From the NCBI GenBank assembly GCA_900128585.1, contig LT642819.1:1-10422 (forward strand): a DNA stretch of 10,422 nucleotides, in the 5' to 3' direction. The position numbers were made by a program, and so were the translations under genes. Source of the stretch: Stramenopiles sp. TOSAG23-3. Lineage: Eukaryota; Sar. Positions 1 through 7,153 of this stretch are shown here, piece after piece; the stretch's first letter is position 1, and every line of letters starts with the position of its first letter. The notes beneath the pieces were generated by a model. It ran no database searches. It saw only the letters and a list, made by a program, of their open reading frames with translations, and had not been told where the DNA came from.

Positions 1-3
1 TTA

Positions 4-249
4 TTGTTGATTGCACGATTAGTGCACAGGGGGGGGGTGTGTGTGTCGATAAAATTTCATTTTTTTACCAACTTGTTTAATGCTGTGTTTATATTCCCTC
101 CTCCCTAACATTATACAGTATGCTCTGATGATACTGTACACTTAATAATATGGATACAGCATTAAACCAATCGGTTAAAAAATGGTAAAAAAATGAAATT
201 TTATCGACACACACACCCCCCCCCTGTGCACTAATCGTGCAATCAACAA
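4..249. mobile_element. Foldback/MITE-like element with TA flanks
   Basis: Positions 2-70 are an exact reverse complement of 183-251, giving 69-bp perfect arms that include a G9/C9 tract and an alternating TG/CA tract. Weaker similarity continues inward, with 73-95 resembling the complement of 147-170. The centre has its own small hairpin (114-121 pairs with 131-138). The outermost dinucleotide of each arm is TA (2-3 and 250-251), which fits a TA target-site duplication around a 246-bp element beginning TTGTTGATTGCACG. TA duplications with long terminal inverted repeats and no coding capacity are typical of Tc1/mariner-derived MITEs (Stowaway-like). No transposase is encoded here, so any movement would need one supplied in trans. 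The family assignment is inference. The inverted repeat itself is directly visible. The element sits about 100 bp beyond the stop of the EF-hand gene. Confidence 0.75.
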
Positions 250-350
250 TATAGTAGCTGTACATTACCCGGTTGCAAAGACAATAATTCATGTCATGTC
301 TCTTAAAAAAATATTGCGTGCTTCTAAACTACGCGCATTATTAATTTAAC

Positions 351-941
351 TTAAAGGATCTCACAAAATTTCGACGACTCTTTCATACTCTCACGGTCTC
401 TCTTTTTCTCCGCCAACACATGCCATTGCCCAATTGCACCAAGTAGATTCTCCCGGGGGATCCCGCCGGCTTCCTCAGATTTACAAATTTCCATAACCCA
501 GCTGACGTCCTCTTTCGTGACTTTCACCTGTTTTGTGTGCCCTGTCACACCTCGCGCTTTATCTTTCATTAGTTCAAACAATTCCTCTTCGGTAAGCTTT
601 CCATCAGAGTCCACGTCGTATTTTGCGAACAAATCATCTAAATATTTTTGCTGCTTTGCGTAGTAGCGGTACTGCTTCACGACGCGAATAATGTCGTCTT
701 TGGAACACTCTTCCGAAGGCAACTGCTTCTTTATGAACTGCACGTCTACTTCGCAACCAGGCTCTATAAATTTAAAAAGATTAAGTAACTCACCAGCATC
801 TAAGTATTTGCTGTCGTCGTCATCAAACTTGTCGAACCACTGATGAATCTCAGCTTCAGCTAATTCGTCCTGTTCTCTCCGGATTTTCGCCCGTGTTTCG
901 TACTTCTCCCTCCGCTTCCTCGCAGCGCGCGCAGCCGCCAT
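351..941 (-). CDS. EF-hand calcium-binding protein with possible CaaX tail
   Basis: This 196-residue protein is probably a calcium sensor or buffer. Residues 40-51 form a near-canonical EF loop with D1, D3, S5, Y7, L8, D9 and E12, although Lys replaces the usual Gly at loop position 6. Residues 109-120 form a fully canonical loop (D1, D3, D5, G6, L8, E12). A third helix-loop-helix around 143-170 is degenerate and probably does not bind calcium. The N-terminus (1-30) is a strongly basic, Ala/Arg/Lys-rich helix that could bind membrane or target proteins. The last four residues are C-E-I-L, which fits a CaaX prenylation box; Leu at the last position favours geranylgeranylation. A charged Lys/Ser-rich stretch precedes it. 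The start is the first ATG of the frame, followed at once by the basic helix. There is no signal peptide and no visible intron. Calmodulin and centrin are excluded by length and by loop number and spacing. The target is unknown. Confidence 0.85.
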   Translation of the reverse strand: MAAARAARKRREKYETRAKIRREQDELAEAEIHQWFDKFDDDDSKYLDAGELLNLFKFIEPGCEVDVQFIKKQLPSEECSKDDIIRVVKQYRYYAKQQKYLDDLFAKYDVDSDGKLTEEELFELMKDKARGVTGHTKQVKVTKEDVSWVMEICKSEEAGGIPRENLLGAIGQWHVLAEKKRDRESMKESSKFCEIL

Positions 942-1837
942 ATCTCAAACGTAAGTGTATGGTAAGACTGTAAAGAAAGGCTATTTCCGTAAAATCCTAA
1001 TGTGTTGTACAATGTCGACCTGAAAATGACTTGTCTCTTTCTTCCCTTTCTGCAATTGTTTCTCGCGGACTGCTTTGGACCGAGCACTGGGTCATGTGAA
1101 TCATCATATTGTGTAATACACGGTGCAGTCCTAAGCAAGCCCCTAGTACCAAGTAGTAATTAATTTGGTACTGATGAAGATGTAACTAGCACCACCACAA
1201 TAAACTGCCGCCCCAACCAACTATCGGTATTATAGGTATTATATTGTAATACCACCTACGGTAAGGCGGGGAAGAAAATATTCAAATAATAAATAATTGT
1301 AGTGAATAGACTATAAATAGATATTATAGAGATGATAGAGGTGTACGAGTATGTAGATAGCAACAACAACCAAAGCAGTTTAATATGTCGGTTCTATGTA
1401 ATTATTAGGTAATAGGTAATAGACAGACAACCGCTTCATCTTCTGGAGTTGTTGATTGATGATTGATTGCCACAAAATAAAAATATCCGCACCAAAGCCC
1501 AAAGCCCAAAGCCCAAAGCCCAAAGCCAACGAATAGAAAACACTTAAGGAGTTTAATTACATAAACAAACGTTGCATTGAAATTTTGTGCTGTACCTTTT
1601 GGTATCCTCGTAATGTAACATTATAGAGTGTGTGTCCAGGTCAGTTTTTTCTGCTTCGATTATTTTATTTACGCTGAAAGGAACTTCATGGACGATCGAG
1701 ATGTACTTATATATTGTAGAATAAAAATAGGAAACAATTTGGTTTTATACTAATTTTAATACAATATTAAATTTTAATATATAGAACAATTTTATATTAG
1801 TATAATACTTCAAGATAACAAGTACAAAAGTTCTTTT
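942..1837. other. Intergenic spacer between two minus-strand genes
   Basis: This holds the 5' flank of the EF-hand gene on the left and the 3' flank of the cysteine-rich gene on the right. I see no convincing gene. About 942-1140 is less AT-rich than the rest and probably covers the leader and promoter of the EF-hand gene. Two short hairpins are visible: 1145-1152 pairs with 1165-1172 (8-bp stem) and 1235-1241 pairs with 1247-1253 (7-bp stem). A 7-bp tandem repeat lies at 1494-1527. From about 1690 to 1830 the sequence is strongly AT-rich, as expected for a 3' untranslated or polyadenylation region of the minus-strand gene. Confidence 0.6.
1494..1527. repeat. Tandem AAAGCCC heptamer, 4.9 copies
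   Basis: Four perfect copies of AAAGCCC are followed by a partial fifth copy. The repeat is short and sits in a noncoding spacer. Its heptamer period and G-rich complement (GGGCTTT) recall plant/algal telomere repeats (TTTAGGG), but the unit differs and the array is tiny, so a microsatellite is the simplest reading. Confidence 0.9.
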
Positions 1838-2986
1838 TTACCAGCCATGTTCCCAAAAATTTTTCTGATCTTGCTTCTCTCGAAGTTCAGAGTCTACGTT
1901 TCGAGTGAACTGGGACACTTCAGCAGCGCCACGCACCAAATCTGGAAAAAGACTTTTTTTAATCCCATCGAGGCCACCGCCGATATCTAACTCATCTCGA
2001 GCACACACGGACATCATATCAAGTGCTTCTAGCTCGTTAAACGGGCAAAGCTTCATGCACTGGCAGGCCGTTTGTGCATTCCAATCGTTGCCTCCAAGGC
2101 TGCTTTTGTAACTAATTAAATATCTATCGCGAGCCGAGCCTTCGATTTGATCCCATAATTGAAAACAATAATCTCCTAGCTGCGCTGGGTTCGATGCATG
2201 CTCAGGGGCAGGCTCGTATGGCGGAGATCCAAGGCCCTCTTTTAACTCCGGCTTCCCCAGTACCCGTCTTCTGCGCCGGCTCAAACCAGGAGGATGTTTG
2301 CGCTCCGGGGGCGCGGCACCGTTATGCACACCTCTATAACATTCCTCTTCAAACACTGGGAAGGTCTTTACGACCCAGTAACACATATAACACCTATCGT
2401 TACACTCGGAACGCTCCTTGCAAAAGGGGTCGTACGCGCAGTTTTTGTCGTTCATAACTTTCGCACACTTAGACCCTTCGCCGGTGGACGGACTGTCACA
2501 TTTCCCCATCTCCAGGCAGATGTTGTAGTACGACTCTTTCCCCCGCAGGCCTTTGATGATCTGCTGGGTTTTGAAACGGTCATCTCGGATTTCCAGCTTC
2601 ATGTTGTTGCACAGCGATTGTTTCTCCGGGGTTTCAAACATGTCACAGTGGGACGTGAAACCGCACCCGTGGGTGTCGTCAGCTTCTCTAGCAGAGCTAA
2701 GGGTGTCTGCATTTCCTGCGCAGGGGAAAGTTTCACGCCATGTCTGCGCAACGTCCACGCAGGCCCTGCAGCGCCAACTGTTTCCTTTATATCTGCTCGG
2801 GGGCGCCACCACCCCCGGGCCGTTCATCGACGGCTTTACCCCCGAGCGGAGAAGCTGCTGCTCTTTACCGGCATTTACGAGGCAGACGAAGAATAGCGCA
2901 CACCAGAGCGAAAGAAACGGCACAAGGACGGCACGCCGACCCCACCCCCTCGCCGTCCTTAAGCCCGTTGTTCGAAATGACTTCAT
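1838..2986 (-). CDS. Secreted Cys-rich protein with two saposin-like modules
   Basis: The 382-residue product starts with Arg residues and a hydrophobic core (about 19-39) ending V-N-A, a good signal peptidase site, so it should enter the secretory pathway. The mature part has about 20 cysteines in two matching modules. Module 1 has C73-x2-C76-x12-C89, then C126-x30-C157-x5-C163. Module 2 has C199-x2-C202-x13-C216, then C274-x33-C308-x5-C314. The opening CxxC and closing C-x5-C are hallmarks of saposin B-type domains, which bind lipids or membranes. The CxxC-to-next-Cys spacing is shorter than in classical saposins, so membership is tentative. Extra cysteines lie between the modules (174, 183, 189, 195) and at 328. 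Module 2 carries a long Pro-rich insert (about 217-273) with five consecutive arginines at 237-241, a candidate proprotein-convertase site. I see no transmembrane segment after the signal and no KDEL-like tail. The exact role is unknown. Confidence 0.65.
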   Translation of the reverse strand: MKSFRTTGLRTARGWGRRAVLVPFLSLWCALFFVCLVNAGKEQQLLRSGVKPSMNGPGVVAPPSRYKGNSWRCRACVDVAQTWRETFPCAGNADTLSSAREADDTHGCGFTSHCDMFETPEKQSLCNNMKLEIRDDRFKTQQIIKGLRGKESYYNICLEMGKCDSPSTGEGSKCAKVMNDKNCAYDPFCKERSECNDRCYMCYWVVKTFPVFEEECYRGVHNGAAPPERKHPPGLSRRRRRVLGKPELKEGLGSPPYEPAPEHASNPAQLGDYCFQLWDQIEGSARDRYLISYKSSLGGNDWNAQTACQCMKLCPFNELEALDMMSVCARDELDIGGGLDGIKKSLFPDLVRGAAEVSQFTRNVDSELREKQDQKNFWEHGW

Positions 2987-3195
2987 AGTGTAGATGTTCT
3001 ACGAACCCTTCCAATCGACCACCCAATCGTTCGCTTGTCTTGGTTCTTTCTAAATTTATTGTAAAATTTAAATGGATGAACCATACTTTTCATATGAAAT
3101 ACTCTTTATCTATATACACAATATATTGTAATTATTATATTAACACATAGTTTTTCATTATAAAAAATATAAATACTTCGTTATAATATTATTAT

Positions 3196-3218
3196 TTATT
3201 ATTATATTATAATAATAA
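3196..3218. repeat. AT-rich perfect hairpin
   Basis: Positions 3196-3205 are the exact reverse complement of 3209-3218, with a three-base loop. All pairs are A-T in a (TTA)n/(TAA)n context, so it may be a by-product of composition. Such sequence tends to extrude cruciforms or promote DNA unwinding. Confidence 0.7.
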
Positions 3219-3732
3219 TTAATTCATTTTTTTTTTTATTCGCAATCAATCTCTCTCTTCCTTCTTCTGCTGTCTACGAAGCTTACGTATATAATTTACA
3301 GCAAAGAAGTACAAAATTAAAATAGACTTAGTATACGAGGAATTTAAATTATACGTAATAGAGAGACAAGACCAGTTAAAGTACGTCAATGCTGTGTTTA
3401 TGTTGTGTGTCACGATAGGGTGACCAATACGAGTATAAATAAATGGTAGAATAAATACTACGCAAAAAGAATATTAGCGTTACATAGGGTACTTATTGTA
3501 ATATGCCCCCCCCCCTTTTGAAAAAAGAAGGTTCATTCCATTCACTCGTTCACCTTATTTCGATGTCCTCGTTGGTAGATATAAAAATATAGTACGAGGA
3601 AAGTATACGAGGTATGAATAGCATAATAATAATAAACAAGGAAAACAAAAAAGTCTTCTCGAATAAAAAAAGCTGTAGAAGCAGAAAAAAGAAAGACATT
3701 TGTATTACCGAAAGGTACGGTAGTCCTCGTTC

Positions 3733-3784
3733 GTACGGGTACCTGGTACCGGTACCCGGTTCGTATTATATCAGGTACCCGTAC
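3733..3784. repeat. GC-containing inverted repeat built of GGTACC units
   Basis: The 13-bp word GTACGGGTACCTG (3733-3745) recurs as its exact complement at 3772-3784, separated by 26 bp. Inside lies a further perfect 12-bp palindrome, GGTACCGGTACC (3745-3756). This nested palindrome stands out from the surrounding A/T-rich DNA. It could be a protein-binding site, a remnant of a foldback element, or structured RNA if transcribed. The right arm overlaps the branch-point-like word upstream of the ankyrin fragment. Confidence 0.8.
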
Positions 3785-3810
3785 TAACTGTACAATAATA
3801 GTATTATTAG
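3782..3810 (+). other. Putative branch point and 3' splice site
   Basis: The word TACTAAC at 3782-3788 matches the strongest known spliceosomal branch-point consensus. It is followed 22 bases later by TTATTAG ending at 3810. Base composition changes abruptly from AT-rich to GC-rich at 3811, as expected at an intron-exon boundary. No matching donor with a coding exon is visible upstream: a donor-like GAG/GTATGA at 3609-3617 is preceded by in-frame stops. Confidence 0.4.
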
Positions 3811-4009
3811 ACCGACTATCCTGCCGTGCTGCCGCCGATCACCCACCGATCGTGTCATCGCCGACCTGTTAACCAAAATGACGGTGGTGGAATACGCCCG
3901 CATACAGAAGCACGCCGAGGTCGTCGCCCTCTTGGAAAGCCGTATTCAGAAGGGGGCGGAAGGGCAAGGGGGGTATGAAGGCTCTCGAAGGCACGCTAAA
4001 CATTTATAA
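3811..4009 (+). pseudogene. Ankyrin-repeat gene fragment (terminal exon or remnant)
   Basis: An open frame runs through this GC-rich island to a TAA at 4007-4009. The only ATG in it, at 3878, would give 43 residues. From there the translation reads T-V-V-E-Y-A-R-x3-H-x-E-V-V-x-L-L-E, which matches helices A and B of an ankyrin repeat. It is followed by a short Gly/Arg-rich tail. Just upstream in frame, D-R-V-I-A-D-L-L resembles the helix-B end of a preceding repeat, but the connecting beta-hairpin (the usual G-A-D-x-N segment) is missing. A single repeat cannot fold alone, so this is either the last exon of a spliced gene whose other exons I cannot find, or a relic of a degraded copy. It converges on the phosphatase gene, with only 24 bases between the two stop codons. 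It is not obviously a copy of the larger ankyrin gene at 7380-9601. Confidence 0.5.
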
Positions 4010-4033
4010 ATAATTTCTCCAGATATAATCTTT

Positions 4034-4828
4034 TCATTTTTTTATCGCATCACCGACTAACTTGATTTCGTCGAAACAATCCGTGAATCCGCCAATCTCA
4101 GAAAACGTCCACGTCGCATTTAATTTTTCAAATCTTTCTTTGGTCCCGCCAAGTAAACGGGGGTCCGGCAAAGCGACAGTATAGGCACCAGCGGCTTGCG
4201 CTCCCTGCACCCCGAACGGAGAGTCCTCAAAAACTATCGAGCGCTTTGGATTTATGTTCAGGCGCCGGGCGGCTTCCAGGAATATGTCAGGATTCGGTTT
4301 CCCGTTCTCAACTTCATTGCCCGTTACCACTGCGTCCATAAAGTCAAGAATGTCTTTGTGGTATATCATTTTTTTGTCAAAACTGTAACGAGGCGACGAC
4401 GTCGCGATCGCCATGGGAAATCCCCTTGCCTTGAACTCTTTTAGCAGGCCAAGGGTCGACTCCCACTTTGGGATCGAGGGGTACAGACTTAGCATCACAG
4501 TCATGTACTCAGCGGCGTACTCAGCGGGCGAAAGCCCCAACGCTGGGGTACTCTCGACGACAATGCGACTCCAGTCTTCTGTTTTCATGCCCACAATTTT
4601 CGAGTGGAGATCCCAACTAAACGTTTTTATCCCTCTGTCCAGCAAAGGACGTTCCAGGGCTTCGTGCGAAGCGCCTTCATAGTCAATAAGCGTTCCGTCC
4701 AAGTCAAAAATGATCCCTTCAACCTCTTTCACCGCCGCCGCACTGCCGCTAGTAGACATGCCTCTCCTGCCACAAGAAAGGGAAATGTTCTGAACAAATA
4801 GCTTTCGAAATACAAAACTGCAACGCAT
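4034..4828 (-). CDS. HAD-superfamily phosphatase, pseudouridine-5'-phosphatase-like
   Basis: The 264-residue protein is a haloacid dehalogenase-type hydrolase of subfamily IA. Motif I is D42-L-D44-G-T, giving the nucleophile Asp and the general acid/base Asp. Motif II is A-T143-S-S. Motif III is the Lys in G-K177-P-N-P-D-I-F. Motif IV is F-E201-D202-S-P-x-G for magnesium. A helical cap lies at about 50-118. The S-F-D-K-K-M..H-K segment after motif II and the overall length resemble eukaryotic HDHD1/PUDP, which dephosphorylates pseudouridine 5'-phosphate. FMN phosphatase and glycerol-3-phosphate phosphatase relatives share the same core, so the substrate is not settled. The first 33 residues are basic, lack acids and end R-R-G-M-S-T-S, like a mitochondrial presequence. 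Met24 could start a cytosolic form. The gene diverges from the PLP enzyme gene and ends in TGA. Confidence 0.85.
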   Translation of the reverse strand: MRCSFVFRKLFVQNISLSCGRRGMSTSGSAAAVKEVEGIIFDLDGTLIDYEGASHEALERPLLDRGIKTFSWDLHSKIVGMKTEDWSRIVVESTPALGLSPAEYAAEYMTVMLSLYPSIPKWESTLGLLKEFKARGFPMAIATSSPRYSFDKKMIYHKDILDFMDAVVTGNEVENGKPNPDIFLEAARRLNINPKRSIVFEDSPFGVQGAQAAGAYTVALPDPRLLGGTKERFEKLNATWTFSEIGGFTDCFDEIKLVGDAIKK

Positions 4829-5180
4829 GAAAATTTATGCGCGTGAGGAATTCACTTCTTTTAACCACCTATAATTAAATTGGTTGAGAGTAGCAAGTAT
4901 TTGAGGTTTGGTAGTTTAGTTTGGTATAATTATAGTAAAGGAAACTATTTTGGCATTTATCATCAACACAAAAAAATACGCAACCACCGTAGTCTAGGAA
5001 GTGCGGTCAAGAACTGTAATAATAAAAAAATAATAAATTTTATTAATTAGACGACGACGACGACGCAGCAATAAATATCTTGTACGTATATAATAATAAG
5101 GAGGAGGACTATTAATATTATAAATATAATAAATATTATAATAAAAAAAAAAGAAGAACGAAGAAGATTTTTTATTTTAT

Positions 5181-5204
5181 AAAAAATTATTATAATAATT
5201 TTTT
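5181..5204. repeat. 24-bp perfect AT palindrome
   Basis: Positions 5181-5204 read the same on both strands: six A's, then a 12-bp TTA/TAA core, then six T's. It sits in pure low-complexity DNA between two divergent genes. It could be a cruciform-prone site or simply compositional. Confidence 0.75.
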
Positions 5205-5367
5205 TTCTTTTTTCTTTTTTTGTTGATGTCCCCCCCGAAAACAATAACACAATATTGGAACAAACTTAATCTATTAATAAATAAATAATCTATAGCTGGC
5301 AATAGCGCTACGACTAAAAAAAACACTCCTTGTTGTGTAATATAATAATAGTATTATAGCAGCAATA

Positions 5368-5552
5368 ATGCAAAAAACGAGGAGAACCCAACGAGTTCAT
5401 TCCGACCAACAACAACAACTGGTCAGTAGTAGTCAAACAACAACAACAAAACAAACAAACAAAAACATTTTTGAATTATTTACCGAGTATTAATTATTGA
5501 ATATTCTAATAACTATATGTACTACATTCACATAATTGTTTTTTATTAACAG
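5368..5552 (+). other. Candidate 5' exon and intron of the PLP enzyme gene
   Basis: An ATG at 5368 opens a short Gln/Arg-rich frame. A GT at 5426-5427 could be a donor. The sequence ending at 5552 (T-rich tract then ATTAACAG) is a strong acceptor, with a branch-like TTCTAAT near 5504-5510. Joining 5425 to 5553 keeps the frame and runs without a stop into the PLP protein, adding about 63 residues before the ATG at 5684. The donor (GTAGTA) is weak, and the first exon's composition is not distinctive, so this is only an alternative gene model. Confidence 0.25.
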
Positions 5553-5683
5553 CTCATGTAAACACATTATTGAAAACGCGTAACATTCATTTACAAGAAA
5601 TTTTAGAACAGACAATCTTCTCTTTACCGAGAGAGCCGTTTAGAAGAAAACCAACTGCAGCAACCCTATTACTCAGGGAAAGG

Positions 5684-7153
5684 ATGAGACGAGGTTTCCG
5701 GATAGTGCTAAGGGCTCTGTCCGTCGTGGCCGTTTCTGGGGGAGCGGCCGTGTGCATTGGAAAAATCGTTCTGGACAGAATTCATCACTCTGTTGGAATT
5801 GCCCCACCTACGGAACAGCAGCTTGAAGAAGAAGACCAAGAAGAACATGCACTATTTCGTCATCTCCCCACGCTTAGACGACGTTTGGCCTGGCGACAGT
5901 TGGGACATTTCCCGACCCCAATCCATAGAGGAATCATTGGCTCAGACAAAAACACTACGTTCTACGTGAAACGAGAAGACCTGAGCTCCGGCGCGTACGG
6001 GGGCAACAAAGTTCGTACTTTGCAGCACCAGCTGGCCGTGTGCGAATCAAAAAATCCAGCCAGCAACATTTACGTGTGCGGGTCCGGGGGATCAAACCAA
6101 GTAGTTGCAACCGTTGTCCACGGTTTTTCTCGTTTGAAACTGCGGAACATTCTCCCAGTGTACGTTACCGCGGACGTGCCGGATCTGGACAATACGATGA
6201 ATATGCTGAGCGTGTTGTCCTTTGCCTTGCCAGAACCGATCGTGACATGGGGGGCGATGTCATCTGTCGTAAGCGCACTGTGGAAAGCTATTAACCCTTT
6301 GTCCGATTCATTTATTCTGCCACCTGGCGGAAACAATCCGAGTGGAGTGCTCGGACAAATTTCGGGAATGTTGGAACTGGCCGAGCAGGTGCTTAGCGGT
6401 GAAGTTTCTGACCCGAATCATATTTTTCTGGCTGTTGGAAGCTCTTGTACAATTACTGGGCTTATTATTGGCACTGCGCTGGCAAAGCATTTAAATCTAC
6501 CGGTCTTTGAGAATCTCACAATTCATGGAGTTCCAATACACGACGGTATAGTAAAAGCTAATAAGAACATCAATTTTTCACGCTCAACATGGTCCTCGTA
6601 TTTTCCAATGTCGATCCGACATTCTATTCGTTCAACTTGTTCAACCTTAGTCGAGCTGGGGGGACCTGACTTGGACGCCAAGGCCATGTACATTTTTGAA
6701 CATAACGTTGTCATCCACAATGCAACAGACATCGTTGGAAAATATGGGGGGCATTCAGTATTAAGCAGAGAAGCCGCTTCACGGTATGACAGTCATGGGA
6801 AAGTTTTTGACGCAAGTGGGAACGAAACTCGGCCGTTGTGGCTGTGCGGGCATTTCACGTCCAAAGCTTTTGCTGTTATGATGGAAAAAGCAGAGAAGTG
6901 GAAAGAGACAAAAGGGGTGTTTCTTTTTTGGCAGACAAAATCTGCTGTGCAACCCTTAGGCACTGCGGACGAGTGGGGCAAATTGAAAATCATGCCCGGA
7001 AAGATAAAGGCATGGGCAAACAAAGGCAAAGCTGAAAGTTCACTGCGGGTTGGCCGAGTAAATGTTGATACCGGCGACAAGGAGGACTATCGTCACTTGA
7101 TGACACGGGTAGACAATGTTGATGCGAAGCATGGCAGCAGGGCAAGCATGTGA
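5684..7153 (+). CDS. Membrane-anchored PLP enzyme, ACC deaminase/D-Cys desulfhydrase-like
   Basis: Counting from the ATG at 5684, the product has 489 residues and belongs to fold-type-II PLP enzymes (tryptophan synthase beta superfamily), nearest to ACC deaminase/D-cysteine desulfhydrase. The N-terminus is Arg-rich, followed by a hydrophobic segment (about 5-28), suggesting a mitochondrial inner-membrane or signal-anchor topology. P-T-P-I-H at about 77-81 opens the fold. K-R-E-D-L at 96-100 and G-G-N-K (Lys109, the likely Schiff-base lysine) follow. G-S-G-G-S-N-Q at 133-139 and P-P-G-G-N-N at 213-218 match family glycine motifs, and V-G-S-S-C-T at 251-256 fits the phosphate-binding loop. At the position of the family's V-Y-T-G-K-A motif it reads H-F-T-S-K-A, with Phe391 where ACC deaminase has a catalytic Tyr. 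The late T-G-G motif is replaced by Q-T-K-S. Substrate specificity is therefore probably altered. The frame is open upstream with no ATG, so a spliced longer start is possible. Confidence 0.75.
   Translation: MRRGFRIVLRALSVVAVSGGAAVCIGKIVLDRIHHSVGIAPPTEQQLEEEDQEEHALFRHLPTLRRRLAWRQLGHFPTPIHRGIIGSDKNTTFYVKREDLSSGAYGGNKVRTLQHQLAVCESKNPASNIYVCGSGGSNQVVATVVHGFSRLKLRNILPVYVTADVPDLDNTMNMLSVLSFALPEPIVTWGAMSSVVSALWKAINPLSDSFILPPGGNNPSGVLGQISGMLELAEQVLSGEVSDPNHIFLAVGSSCTITGLIIGTALAKHLNLPVFENLTIHGVPIHDGIVKANKNINFSRSTWSSYFPMSIRHSIRSTCSTLVELGGPDLDAKAMYIFEHNVVIHNATDIVGKYGGHSVLSREAASRYDSHGKVFDASGNETRPLWLCGHFTSKAFAVMMEKAEKWKETKGVFLFWQTKSAVQPLGTADEWGKLKIMPGKIKAWANKGKAESSLRVGRVNVDTGDKEDYRHLMTRVDNVDAKHGSRASM

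Larger units (their letters stand above)
2987..3810. other. AT-rich spacer with low-complexity tracts
   Basis: This is the upstream flank of the minus-strand cysteine-rich gene. It contains mixed A/T runs, a ten-C tract at 3506-3515, and several scattered copies of a TACGAGG word (near 3336, 3592 and 3604). The 14-bp word at 3388-3401 also occurs in the arm of the foldback element (79-92). The right end holds the GC-rich inverted repeat at 3733-3784 and an intron-like 3' end before 3811. No reading frame here looks coding on either strand. Confidence 0.6.
4829..5683. other. Divergent intergenic region with low-complexity DNA
   Basis: This lies between the starts of the phosphatase gene (minus) and the PLP enzyme gene (plus), so it should hold both promoters. 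It contains a short GAC repeat near 5050-5062, homopolymer A and T tracts, a 24-bp perfect palindrome at 5181-5204, and CAA-rich sequence at 5408-5450. The frame of the PLP gene stays open upstream of its ATG as far as 5513, so part of 5553-5683 may be coding (see 5368-5552). I see no clear TATA box, because the whole region is AT-rich. Confidence 0.55.

Noticed and set aside
860-1138. 92-residue minus-strand frame overlapping the start of the EF-hand gene
   Set aside because: It has no domain-like pattern and no compositional support, and it overlaps a well-supported gene in another frame. A splice link through the TTTACAG at about 968-974 was considered, but no good donor was seen.
1494-1527. 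Interstitial telomere repeat
   Set aside because: The unit AAAGCCC is not a known telomere repeat, and there are fewer than five copies.
2294-2896. Plus-strand open frame of 200 residues
   Set aside because: It is antisense to the cysteine-rich gene and shows no domain or signal of its own. The minus strand has a signal peptide and ordered cysteines.
5047-5250. Ile-rich 67-residue minus-strand frame resembling a membrane protein
   Set aside because: It is a translation of A/T low-complexity DNA and a GAC repeat, with no codon bias or conserved pattern.
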